A stretch of DNA of 35,277 bases from CAZVPF01 sp964628195. GTDB taxonomy: Bacteria; Planctomycetota; Phycisphaerae; Sedimentisphaerales; Anaerohalosphaeraceae. Position numbers and translations under genes: made by a program. The notes under the pieces were generated by a model, which saw only the letters and a list, made by a program, of their open reading frames with translations, was not told where the DNA came from and did no database searches. This document shows, piece after piece, positions 17,395 to 25,631 of this stretch; positions within the stretch are counted from its first letter, which is position 1, and the number at the start of each line of letters is the position of its first letter. The stretch covers positions 1 to 35,277 of the forward strand of contig CAZVPF010000031.1 of the NCBI GenBank assembly GCA_964628195.1, in the 5' to 3' direction.

Positions 17395-19023
17395 ATGAAG
17401 CAGACGAAAATTCCAAAAGTTAATGAATATTTCTTTTTCAGTTTGGTCACTTTACTCCTCTTTACAACTGCTTCAAAAGGAAAAGTAAAACCGCCTTTCA
17501 GCGTCCTTTACAGTAATGATACTACAAATATTCTTACCTGCCAGAGCCCGTTTCACCAGGAGGGGCAGCCTGTAAATATGGGTATGCTTGATGCCGTAAT
17601 AGATGAAACCGCCGGTACCGGTGTTGACGTACACATGCTTCAGCCCGGTTTCACCTGGGTGCCTTTTTGGCAAAGTGAAGTTTTACCGGTAGAGGAACAT
17701 GTAAAATGGTGGAATAAAACTTACCCGGGTGTTGGGGTAAGCGGCTATCTTCAAATGGTACTGGAAGGAAACGATTTTGTTAAACAATTCATAGAAAGGT
17801 GCAGCCAGCACGGGATAGTGCCCTTCGTTTCGCTGCGATTGAACGACAAGCATCTTTTGAATGAAATTGACGGACCAAAACACGAGGGCAGGTCCGTTCA
17901 TATAAGCAAATTTTATGTAGACAATCTTGACTACCGTATTGGTGACGATAAAAACTGTCAATATCAAAGGGTTCACAACTGGGCGATACCTGATGTTCGT
18001 GAATATAAGTACAAATTCATCGAAGAAATTTGCAAAAACTATGATATAGCGGGGCTCGAACTGGATTTTTTAAGACATCCTAATTTTTTCCGGCTTTACG
18101 AAACAAGCAGTGATCAGCGTAAAAGAATTATGTTTAATTTTGTTAAGCGCGTCAGGAAACTGCTTGATAAAACCGCCAGAAACGGCAACCACAGGTGGTT
18201 AAGCGTGCGAGTGCCTCAATATCTTGACTGTCACGATGTGTTAGGGATAGACCTTAAACTTTTTGAACAGGCTGGAGTTGATATATTCAACATTTCAGGT
18301 TATTTTTTTACGGATCAGCAAAGTGATATCACAGAGATAGCGAAGATAATCCCAAACAGCGCAAAGTACCAGGAGTTGACACACTGTGCGGCAATCGGCA
18401 GGACCGTAGCTAAAGGCATAGACAACTTTGAGTTCAGGCGAACAACAGACGAGCAATTTTATACGACAGCGCACCTTGCATACCAGGCCGGATTTGATGG
18501 TGTCAGTACATTTAATTTTCCTTACTACAGAAAACACGGAAGCGGTGACAGGGGGCATTTCAATGAACCTCCCTTTCATATTTTCCAGAATATCGGCAAT
18601 AAAGATTGGGTTGCCGCGCAGCCCCAGCACTATTTCTTAGGAAAAATATGGAATAACCCGCGAAAGAAATATGTGCCGCTGCCGCAAAAGCTGGAGCCCG
18701 GCAGGCATTACATAACCTTTCATATTCCAATGGCACCTCCCGCAGGCGGATGGACCCAGGATGCCCGGATGAGATTGCAGGCCGATAAGGCATGGTCAGG
18801 CCAAAAGCTCATCGTTCGCTTTAATAATGTCAACCTTCATACAATAAAAGATGTATCAGAACCGTATCCAACGCCGTATAAATCCGGCACCGGGCGACCG
18901 GAACAATACCGCGGGTATTTGATCCCTGAGGAAATACTCAGTGACGGGTTAAACCAGCTTGAGATCAAATTTGCCGACGGGGAGCCGCTGAACCTTATAT
19001 ATATAGATATTGCCGTAAAGTAG
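17395..19023 (+). CDS. Secreted barrel-like protein of the SNDTTN family (second copy)
   Basis: This is a 542-residue exported protein, probably a glycan-active enzyme of unassigned family. After a signal peptide (hydrophobic core around FFFSLVTLLLF), residues 35-410 carry the family blocks: SNDTTN (40-45), HMLQPG (80-85), LRLND (147-151), VHNWAIPDVR (193-202), ELDF (222-225) and TTDEQFYTTAH (350-360). The alternation fits a beta/alpha barrel. E222, D224, E327 and E353 are conserved acids and possible catalytic residues. Residues 430-542 are a beta-sandwich with KDVSEPYPTPY. There is no LamG or dockerin, so this is the minimal form of the family. An AAAGGTG site precedes the ATG. It heads a tight unit with a propeller protein, a symporter and an isomerase, so its product is probably imported and isomerised (inference). 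Confidence 0.8.
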   Translation: MKQTKIPKVNEYFFFSLVTLLLFTTASKGKVKPPFSVLYSNDTTNILTCQSPFHQEGQPVNMGMLDAVIDETAGTGVDVHMLQPGFTWVPFWQSEVLPVEEHVKWWNKTYPGVGVSGYLQMVLEGNDFVKQFIERCSQHGIVPFVSLRLNDKHLLNEIDGPKHEGRSVHISKFYVDNLDYRIGDDKNCQYQRVHNWAIPDVREYKYKFIEEICKNYDIAGLELDFLRHPNFFRLYETSSDQRKRIMFNFVKRVRKLLDKTARNGNHRWLSVRVPQYLDCHDVLGIDLKLFEQAGVDIFNISGYFFTDQQSDITEIAKIIPNSAKYQELTHCAAIGRTVAKGIDNFEFRRTTDEQFYTTAHLAYQAGFDGVSTFNFPYYRKHGSGDRGHFNEPPFHIFQNIGNKDWVAAQPQHYFLGKIWNNPRKKYVPLPQKLEPGRHYITFHIPMAPPAGGWTQDARMRLQADKAWSGQKLIVRFNNVNLHTIKDVSEPYPTPYKSGTGRPEQYRGYLIPEEILSDGLNQLEIKFADGEPLNLIYIDIAVK

Positions 19024-19046
19024 CTTTTTTTTAGAAAGGGATTTCC

Positions 19047-20201
19047 ATGAAACTCAATCTTGTATTTTTGACTTTGCTAACTTCCATTAACGCTTTTGGG
19101 ATGGGCAATAAGCCTGCCCCGGATTCAACAGGAAACGGTTACATGGTCTCTGTCAATGAGATGCAGTTTTTATTGACAGAGGGCATAAACAAGGTAATGG
19201 AAAACCCGGAAATCGGCAGCGTGACCATTCTGGATTTTTCGATGTTCCCTCCCGACAAGACAAATGTTTTCGATGTGCCCTGCAGTGTAACCGGTCCTCC
19301 TGTCGGTGTAGCGATTACACCTGACAACAAGCTTGCCCTCGTTACATCTTCCATGAAGATCGATCCTGCAAACCCTTCAGCCCAGGTGCCCGACAACAGG
19401 CTTACAGTAATAGACCTTGAAACTAAAACAGTATTAAAAACCCTTACCACAGGTGTTAAGCCTTCAGGGGTATCCGTTTCGCCCGACGGTAAAACAGCAT
19501 TTGTCTGCAACAGGGATGACGGAACTGTCACTGCGCTTAATATTGCAGGCAAGGAAGTAACTGTTTCCGAAACATTTAAGATTGCAGAACCGCAGGACAG
19601 TCTTTCGCACATTGTAATTTCACCCGATGGAAGTTTCGGGCTGGCAAGTCTCAATCAGGCTGATGCCGTCATTAAAGTCCTCGTTGATGGTGACAGTCTC
19701 TCAGGAGTGGTTGAAAAAGTCAAGGTCGGTAAGGGCCCTTACTGCCTGGATATTACACCGGACGGACAAAAGGCCATAGTCGCCAATGTCAGCGGGGCAA
19801 ATATTACAATATTAGACCTTCAGGAAGACAAAATAAAAGTAACCGACGAAATATACACAGGCCCTTTGCCGGAAGGTCTGGACATCAGCCCCGATGGTCA
19901 ATGGGCAGTTGTCAGCAGTATGGGATATACCCTGCTCAGTCCCGAGGATTCCATGAGGCAGGAACACGCCCAGCTCGTTCTTATGAAAAGAAATCCCGAA
20001 TATTATTCGATCATTCAGAGAGTGCCAATAGATCGTATCCCGCAGGCGGCTGTTTTTTCTCCTGATTCTAAATATGTCGTAGCCGGCAGTTTCGAGAGCA
20101 GGCGGCTTAAAGTTTACGAACTGAACGACGGAAGCTTGAAGGATACCGGGGTTGTAATACCCGTTCCCGGCCAGCCGTGCTCGCTGAGGGTTGCACAGTA
20201 A
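19047..20201 (+). CDS. YncE-like beta-propeller protein, exported
   Basis: This 384-residue protein has a short signal peptide (KLNLVFLTLLTSINAFG) followed by a seven-bladed propeller of the YncE/lactonase-like type. The repeating cores are plain: GVAITPDNKLALVTS, GVSVSPDGKTAFVCN, HIVISPDGSFGLAS, CLDITPDGQKAIVAN, GLDISPDGQWAVVSS and AAVFSPDSKYVVAGS. Such propellers often bind ligands and some act as lactonases, but nothing here shows a catalytic site. It lies 23 bases after the barrel gene and 23 before the symporter, each with its own ribosome site, so it is co-expressed with them. A periplasmic sugar- or lactone-handling role would fit and is only a guess. Confidence 0.78.
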   Translation: MKLNLVFLTLLTSINAFGMGNKPAPDSTGNGYMVSVNEMQFLLTEGINKVMENPEIGSVTILDFSMFPPDKTNVFDVPCSVTGPPVGVAITPDNKLALVTSSMKIDPANPSAQVPDNRLTVIDLETKTVLKTLTTGVKPSGVSVSPDGKTAFVCNRDDGTVTALNIAGKEVTVSETFKIAEPQDSLSHIVISPDGSFGLASLNQADAVIKVLVDGDSLSGVVEKVKVGKGPYCLDITPDGQKAIVANVSGANITILDLQEDKIKVTDEIYTGPLPEGLDISPDGQWAVVSSMGYTLLSPEDSMRQEHAQLVLMKRNPEYYSIIQRVPIDRIPQAAVFSPDSKYVVAGSFESRRLKVYELNDGSLKDTGVVIPVPGQPCSLRVAQ

Positions 20202-20224
20202 ACATACTATTGTAAGGATTACTA

Positions 20225-21784
20225 ATGGAAGAAGCTATACTCAGACCTTTAGATATGGCGGTCATTCTATGCTTTTTGGCAGTTTGCATAGGAATCGGCA
20301 TTTATTGTGCAAGGCGAAGCAAATCCGCCGACAACTACTTTCTTGCCGGTCGAAAGATGCCCGGCTGGGTGGTGGGCTTTTCACTTATGGCAACTTTGAT
20401 CAGCTCAATGACCTTCATGGCTTCTCCGGGTTTCGCGTATCTCAAAGACTGGCGATATATGCCGAACAGTTTTCTTTTCATAGTCCCAATCATATTGGGA
20501 ATGACAATATTTATGCCGGTCTTTCGTAAAGCGAATATTAATTCGGCGTACGAATACCTCGAGCACAGGTTTGGACGCTGGGCAAGAATTTATGCAGCTG
20601 TCGGTTATATCCTTATGCAAATAGCGAGACTGGGGCTGGTTCTCTATACGGTTTCACTTGCTGTTCATGTTATGTTCGGAACAAAACTCGGTGATGTTAT
20701 AACAATGGAATGGGTGATTATATTTCTCGGCATAGCAGTCGGAATATATACTATTGCAGGAGGTCTTGAAGCTGTGATGTGGACCGATCTGCTCAACGGA
20801 ACTGCCCTTATGCTGGGCGGGCTGATATGTCTGCCCGTGGTTCTTCTTAACATACCCGGAGGGCTCGGTGAGCTGTTCTCTATCGCGTATCAAGACGGTA
20901 AGATGATCCCGCGTGAAATCCTGCAGTTTTCTTTTAACAAGGAAACCGTATGGATGCTTGTTATGCCTATGCTGTTTAACGGTTTGTGGTGTACGGAGCA
21001 GACAACTGTCCAGAGATATATTGCACCCAAAACAGATAAAGACGCGAAAAAAGCGCTTATTGTCTCTTTTTTCACAGTCGTGCCGGTTTGGGTTTATTTT
21101 ACTTTTATCGGCACCGCCATCTATGTCTTTTACAAAGTCAACCCAAGCCCTCTTATAGATGAAATAGCCAAAGAGCCCGAAAAAGTTCTGCCGTTTTTCG
21201 TATTAACCCAGGTTCCGCCTGGATTGGCAGGTTTTGTCATAGCCGGACTTATAGCAGCTGCCACGTCAAGCCTCGACTCCAGCATTAACGCGTGTGCTTC
21301 TACGCTTACGAATGATTTCTACCGCATTCTTCACAAGGAGAACCGGGACGAGAAACATTATCTTGTTTTCGGCAGATGGGCATCGGTGTTATTCGGTATA
21401 ATAATGATAGGGCTTGCTTTGTTCATACACTATACAAGAACCAGGACAGTTCAGGACCTTCAGGCGATTCTCGTGCAGGTTCTGACAGCGGGTTTGTTTG
21501 CTCTGTTCATGATGGGCCTTATCACAAAAAGAATAGGTAACCGGGCTGCATTGACGGCGACTATTATTACGGTACTAACCGCATGCCTGTGGCTTCTCCT
21601 TGATTCCGGCTATGGTAGACAGCAGTTTCCTAGAATAGCTCAGCATTTGCCTGTCAAATTCTGGTTTGGGTCGCTGCTTAATATACAGCTGTTCACCCTT
21701 GCCTATATATTTACTTATGTTTTCAAATGGGTTAATAAAAAGGACATAAATAATCTATCGTTAACTACATTAGAAAATAATTAA
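20225..21784 (+). CDS. SSS-family sodium/solute symporter (first copy)
   Basis: This 519-residue inner-membrane protein belongs to the SSS/SLC5 family, which imports sugars, sugar acids or other small solutes with sodium. It has about 13 hydrophobic segments. The first transmembrane region contains LISSMTF (58-64) and the eighth carries SSLDSSIN (about 348-355), the regions that line the Na2 site in this family. YFLAGRKMPGW (38-48) is a family signature. The substrate cannot be read from the sequence. Its neighbours suggest a neutral hexose or a deoxysugar. Residues 38-64 are identical to the second symporter at 29277-30851, so the two are close paralogues serving different units. AAGGA lies seven bases before the ATG. 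Confidence 0.92.
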   Translation: MEEAILRPLDMAVILCFLAVCIGIGIYCARRSKSADNYFLAGRKMPGWVVGFSLMATLISSMTFMASPGFAYLKDWRYMPNSFLFIVPIILGMTIFMPVFRKANINSAYEYLEHRFGRWARIYAAVGYILMQIARLGLVLYTVSLAVHVMFGTKLGDVITMEWVIIFLGIAVGIYTIAGGLEAVMWTDLLNGTALMLGGLICLPVVLLNIPGGLGELFSIAYQDGKMIPREILQFSFNKETVWMLVMPMLFNGLWCTEQTTVQRYIAPKTDKDAKKALIVSFFTVVPVWVYFTFIGTAIYVFYKVNPSPLIDEIAKEPEKVLPFFVLTQVPPGLAGFVIAGLIAAATSSLDSSINACASTLTNDFYRILHKENRDEKHYLVFGRWASVLFGIIMIGLALFIHYTRTRTVQDLQAILVQVLTAGLFALFMMGLITKRIGNRAALTATIITVLTACLWLLLDSGYGRQQFPRIAQHLPVKFWFGSLLNIQLFTLAYIFTYVFKWVNKKDINNLSLTTLENN

Positions 21785-21821
21785 CCCGTGACACTAAATG
21801 GATTCGTATTAGGAAGGTAAA

Positions 21822-22520
21822 ATGAAACGTTCGACTATAAACAGTTTGATCGACAAGGCCAAAAAATTCGCCGATAAAATGCACGTATACTTGCCGCCAT
21901 TCGCTTTCTGGCCGCCGGAAAAATGGCACAAATTGGGCGATGAATGTAACGAGATAAGAAACTTAATGCTTGGATGGGATGTAACCGACTTTGGGCTCAA
22001 TGATTATTCCAAAACCGGCAGGACACTCTTTACGCTTCGCAACGGCAGCCATGCATTACCGGATTTTCCGCGAACTTATTCTGAAAAGTTCATTTTTATA
22101 GAAGAAAACCAGGCTGCCCCAATTCATTTTCATCGCAAAAAAACTGAAGATATCATAAACCGCGGCGGTGGGAATATTCTCGTGCAGGTTTCACTTGCTT
22201 CGGCCGATGAGACAAAGTCCGAGGATGAGTTTGAGCTGAATGTAAACGGGATAACAGCTAAGTTTCGCCCCGATGATATTATTCGTCTAAAACCCGGTGA
22301 GAGTATTTTGATACCTGCAGGTATCATTCATGAATTCTGGAGTGAAGAGGGTACCGGAATGACTTTGTCAGGGGAGATTGGCACGATCTGCGATGATATA
22401 AATGACAACGTTTTCCTGTCTCCCTGTAAACGTTTCTCAGATATTGAAGAAGATGAAAAACCTGTTCATTTATTGTGCAATGAATATCCGGAATATAGTT
22501 CTACTCAACCTTCTCGTTAA
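21822..22520 (+). CDS. D-lyxose/D-mannose isomerase-like cupin
   Basis: This 232-residue cytoplasmic cupin matches the D-lyxose ketol-isomerase family, whose members interconvert D-lyxose and D-xylulose and often D-mannose and D-fructose. The metal-binding set is intact: H102 and H104 in IHFHRKKTEDI, E109, and H170 in IPAGIIHEFW. NRGGGNILVQV after the first motif is also typical. As the last gene of the unit, 37 bases after the symporter, it would convert an imported aldose to a ketose. Mannose is a sensible candidate given the alpha-mannosidase homologue in the window, but this is inference. AAGGT precedes the ATG closely. The gene ends 19 bases from the convergent GntR gene. Confidence 0.85.
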   Translation: MKRSTINSLIDKAKKFADKMHVYLPPFAFWPPEKWHKLGDECNEIRNLMLGWDVTDFGLNDYSKTGRTLFTLRNGSHALPDFPRTYSEKFIFIEENQAAPIHFHRKKTEDIINRGGGNILVQVSLASADETKSEDEFELNVNGITAKFRPDDIIRLKPGESILIPAGIIHEFWSEEGTGMTLSGEIGTICDDINDNVFLSPCKRFSDIEEDEKPVHLLCNEYPEYSSTQPSR

Positions 22521-22539
22521 TCATAAGAAATGGCTCTGC

Positions 22540-23220
22540 CTAAACAATCGGTTTGCTGCCGTATTTTTCCCTGAGTTTAGAGAGCCTCTCTTGATAAGTT
22601 GGTGCGATATGTTTTTTAATTTCAGTTTCTGCTGTATCGGGATTTCCGGAACAGATCGCCCTGGCAATTTCAATATGATTATGCGGCTCCACCGGCCAGA
22701 TATTAGCACTGATGTTTGAGAGAACCTGCTGAATTATATGATTGTTATCAAGTAATTGAATCAGATAAGGGCTTTGAGATATTTCAGCTATGAGGTGATG
22801 AAAATTAATGTGATCCTTCAAAAAATCATTTTCTGTGTTGTAGTTCGATGATTTCGATAGTTTTTGCCCTAAACTCAGCAGTTGATCTTTCTGGTCATCT
22901 TTTATCTTCTGAGCTGCCCTTTTAGCCGCCAGGCCTTCAAGAACTCCCCTGATTTCAATGAGTTCTTCTATTTCATCAACCGTATATGTTTTACAAAAAA
23001 TACCAAGGCCGGGAACCTTGTGCAGAATACCGGCGTTTTCAAGGGCACTTAGAGCTTCACGGAGCGGGGCTGTGGTAATGTTCAGCTTTTTAGCGATCAA
23101 ACGCTGGTCTATTTTTTGCCCCGAGGGAATCTGCCCGGACTTGATCATTTCCAATATCTGAATCTTAGCACGTTCCGAAGCAGGCAGCATATTTATATAG
23201 GTTTTTTGACTGAAGTCCAT
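22540..23220 (-). CDS. GntR-family regulator, FadR/FCD subtype
   Basis: This DNA-binding protein of about 226 residues has an N-terminal winged helix (about 10-75: IPSGQKIDQRLIAKKLNIT, PLREALSALENAG) and an all-helical FCD domain (80-220) with the usual acid and histidines (FLKDHINFHHLI, and HNHIEIARAI followed by KKHIAP). FCD members commonly respond to sugar acids such as uronates or gluconate. The start is set by spacing: GGAG abuts the ATG at 23226 but lies six bases before the ATG at 23220. A longer frame to 23283 would cross the promoter. It is divergent from the barrel/kinase/aldolase operon. Palindromic repeats overlapping that operon's promoter are its probable operators, so it is likely a repressor relieved by a pathway intermediate. 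Confidence 0.88.
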   Translation of the reverse strand: MDFSQKTYINMLPASERAKIQILEMIKSGQIPSGQKIDQRLIAKKLNITTAPLREALSALENAGILHKVPGLGIFCKTYTVDEIEELIEIRGVLEGLAAKRAAQKIKDDQKDQLLSLGQKLSKSSNYNTENDFLKDHINFHHLIAEISQSPYLIQLLDNNHIIQQVLSNISANIWPVEPHNHIEIARAICSGNPDTAETEIKKHIAPTYQERLSKLREKYGSKPIV

Positions 23221-23272
23221 ATACATCTCCGAATAGCATTGTTTAAAATTATTATAAAATATATTTATATTC

Positions 23273-23300
23273 TTGACAAGCACATAATAACCGTTATTCT
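23273..23300 (+). promoter_or_regulatory. Sigma70-type promoter of the barrel/kinase/aldolase operon
   Basis: A perfect TTGACA (23273-23278) and TATTCT (23295-23300) are 16 bases apart. Transcription would begin near 23307, about 65 bases before the start codon of the barrel gene. The -10 element lies inside the palindromic repeats described next. Confidence 0.6.
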
Positions 23301-23326
23301 GTTATAACGTAATAACTGTTAGTTAT
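23286..23326. promoter_or_regulatory. Probable GntR operator: tandem palindromes
   Basis: AATAACCGTTATT (23286-23298) is a perfect palindrome around its central C. A second copy matching at 11 of 13 places, AATAACTGTTAGT, lies at 23311-23323, centre to centre 25 bases away. Between them is GTTATAAC (23301-23308), itself palindromic. The sites cover the -10 element and the likely transcription start, and lie between the divergent GntR gene and the operon. Repression by that regulator is the simplest reading. Confidence 0.6.
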
Positions 23327-23371
23327 GTTTATTTCTTTAAAATGAAATAATCAGCATTCTGAGGTATGTGT

Positions 23372-25087
23372 ATGCGATATGTCCTTTTTTTGGCGATTTC
23401 AATAGTATTTCTGAGTTCTGGTTCTCAGTCAGACGAGTTGATTTCCAGGCCTCGGCCTACATTCCATGTGTTGTTCAGTAACGATACGACAAATACTATA
23501 ACATGTGGTTCAGGTGGGTTTCAGATAAGCCAACTTTGGGATTCCGTAGATGTTACTGTTGGAAATGGGATTGATGTGCACATGCTTCAGCCCGGTTTAG
23601 GGTGGGTGCCGTGGTGGGACAGCGAAATCTATCCTTACAAGGAGCATGCGGATTGGTATAGGCAAAAGACCGGAATGAATATCACTTCTTACGGTCAGAA
23701 AATGCTGCAAGGTCAGGATATTGTAGCTTGTTTTGTCTGGAGATGCAGGGTCCGGGGAATCTCACCTTGGATATCTTTCAGAATGAACGACTATCATATG
23801 AAAGAATACGTTCTTTTTCCCAAAGAGACAATGCAGCGATTCAGACGGCCAACGTCAATGGCGATAAGTCGGTTCTATGATGAGCACCCTGAATACAGAT
23901 TGGATACCGATCCGCTAAATGGAAAGGATATCACCAAGATAAATCCTGAAGTTATACTGACAAAATACCGCCAAAAAATGCGGACGGCTAATTTGTGGAA
24001 CTGGGCAATACCCCAGGTTCGCGAGCACAAACTTGCTTTTATAGAGGAGATATGCAGGAATTATGACATTGATGGCTTAGAACTGGATTTTATGAGGCAT
24101 CCTTATTACTTCCGCACCAGTGAAACAACTCATGAGCAGAGAGTTCAAACCATCAATGCCTTTATAATAAAGGTTCGTGCTCTCCTTAATGAAACCGCAA
24201 GGGAAAACCAATACCGCTGGCTGGGCGTAAGAGTGCCACCTAGATTAAATGATTTTTCCGAGCTCGGCATTGATATAAAGAAATTTCATGAATCAGGGGT
24301 CGATGTTTTCAATCTTGCCTGTGACGATGGTTATCACATGGAGCAGCAAAGTGATCTTTCGCGGATACATGAACTGTATCCAGATGCTCCGCTTTTTCTC
24401 GAAACCACACATATAACCACTCGCAGGGAATCCGATAGCAAAAGTCGTCGAATACTTGCAACAGAGGAACAATTCTATACGACTGCTCACTTAGCTTATT
24501 CGAGAGGAGCACAGGGGGTTAGTTCGTTTAATTTTCAATACTATTGTCTTTTGGGTGCGGATTCTCCCTATCATGTTTATAAAAACATGGACAATCCGCA
24601 ATGGCTTGCGGCTCAGCCGCAGCATTATTTCCTTTCGCGGTATGATGCAAAGGATCGGCGTGTTACTAAAATTGAATTTGAAGAAGCCGTATTTGCATTG
24701 GATATGGAGCCGCGGGTTTATGCACTAACCGATAATGAACTTAAAGAGCATGGGTACAAGGTTAGAAGAGGATGGAGCCAAGACGGAAGGCTGCGAATCC
24801 AGAGTATAACCGGCAAAGCATTTGATAATAATGAATGGAAGGTTTGGTTTAATGGACATAAACTCGAACCTACGGATGATATTTCAGATCCTTACCCTAA
24901 TCCTTACAGAAAACTGAAGCCCAATATGGGCAAAGAGGGGCTTTATCCTCCGGAGCCTGTATCTAATGATATCTGGAAAGCCTGGATTGTGCCGGTAAAC
25001 ATAGTAAAAGCGGGGATTAACGAAATAAAAATAGTTAAGGAACATAAAAAGGGTAAGATATCTTACCTTGATCTTGCTATAAAGTAA
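23372..25087 (+). CDS. Secreted barrel-like protein of the SNDTTN family (third copy)
   Basis: This is an exported protein of about 571 residues, third member of the family also found at 9360-11849 and 17395-19023. The ATG at 23372 is preferred over one at 23366 because GAGG is correctly spaced only for the former. After a signal peptide (YVLFLAISIVFLSSGSQS) come LFSNDTTN, IDVHMLQPG (68-75), WVPWWDSE, FRMND, WAIPQVREHK (211-220), YDIDGLELDF (231-240) and TEEQFYTTAHLAY. It differs by an insertion of about 20 residues before the WAIP motif and by a longer C-terminal sandwich. It has no LamG or dockerin. It is the first gene after the GntR-controlled promoter, followed by sugar-acid genes, which suggests that its product enters a 2-keto-3-deoxy acid pathway (inference). 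Confidence 0.8.
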   Translation: MRYVLFLAISIVFLSSGSQSDELISRPRPTFHVLFSNDTTNTITCGSGGFQISQLWDSVDVTVGNGIDVHMLQPGLGWVPWWDSEIYPYKEHADWYRQKTGMNITSYGQKMLQGQDIVACFVWRCRVRGISPWISFRMNDYHMKEYVLFPKETMQRFRRPTSMAISRFYDEHPEYRLDTDPLNGKDITKINPEVILTKYRQKMRTANLWNWAIPQVREHKLAFIEEICRNYDIDGLELDFMRHPYYFRTSETTHEQRVQTINAFIIKVRALLNETARENQYRWLGVRVPPRLNDFSELGIDIKKFHESGVDVFNLACDDGYHMEQQSDLSRIHELYPDAPLFLETTHITTRRESDSKSRRILATEEQFYTTAHLAYSRGAQGVSSFNFQYYCLLGADSPYHVYKNMDNPQWLAAQPQHYFLSRYDAKDRRVTKIEFEEAVFALDMEPRVYALTDNELKEHGYKVRRGWSQDGRLRIQSITGKAFDNNEWKVWFNGHKLEPTDDISDPYPNPYRKLKPNMGKEGLYPPEPVSNDIWKAWIVPVNIVKAGINEIKIVKEHKKGKISYLDLAIK

Positions 25088-25172
25088 GGGTAGCTCTTTC
25101 GCCAAAATGAATTTTTAGAGGTGCCCGTATGTTTTGGTGATTAAGGCAATACTGACTTATAAGGATAATAAA

Positions 25173-25631
25173 ATGCTCTATGATATTTTTGAAAATGTTG
25201 AGTTTTATTGCACAAAAGAAGATAAATTATATAAGGCGATTAAATACGCCTTTGAATTCGATCTTTCTGAGCCTGACGGAGAGTACGAGGTTCAGGGGCG
25301 TGATATTTTTGCAAAAGTCCAAAGTTACAGTACACAGAAACCCGAAGAGAGAACTTTTGAAGCTCATCGAGATTATTTTGATGTCCAGGTAATGAGGATA
25401 GGCAGCGAGAGACAGGATGTTTATATAGGTAACGAGGCGGACCTTGAACCGCTGACAGAGTACAATTCACAAAAGGACGCCATAAAGCTTAAGGCTCCTG
25501 CGAGTTTCAGTTCACTTATTGTCACTCCGGGCCAGTTTGCGGTTTATTACCCTCAGGATATACACAGGCCTAACTGCTGTATTGAAAAACCGTGTGAGGT
25601 TCGTAAAATATGTATGAAGGTGAGATTATGA
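25173..25631 (+). CDS. YhcH/YjgK/YiaL-family protein
   Basis: This cupin-like protein of 152 residues belongs to the YhcH/YjgK/YiaL family, often found in sugar and sialic-acid operons and thought to handle sugar anomers or modified sugars. Family features are visible: the HRDYFDVQVMRIG strand pair, YIGNEADL, and near the end TPGQFAVYYPQDIHRPNCCI, which holds the putative metal histidine. The ATG at 25173 follows AAGGA by seven bases and gives the family's usual length. A TTG at 25134 would add 13 unlikely residues. Its last four bases overlap the next start as ATGA. Confidence 0.88.
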   Translation: MLYDIFENVEFYCTKEDKLYKAIKYAFEFDLSEPDGEYEVQGRDIFAKVQSYSTQKPEERTFEAHRDYFDVQVMRIGSERQDVYIGNEADLEPLTEYNSQKDAIKLKAPASFSSLIVTPGQFAVYYPQDIHRPNCCIEKPCEVRKICMKVRL

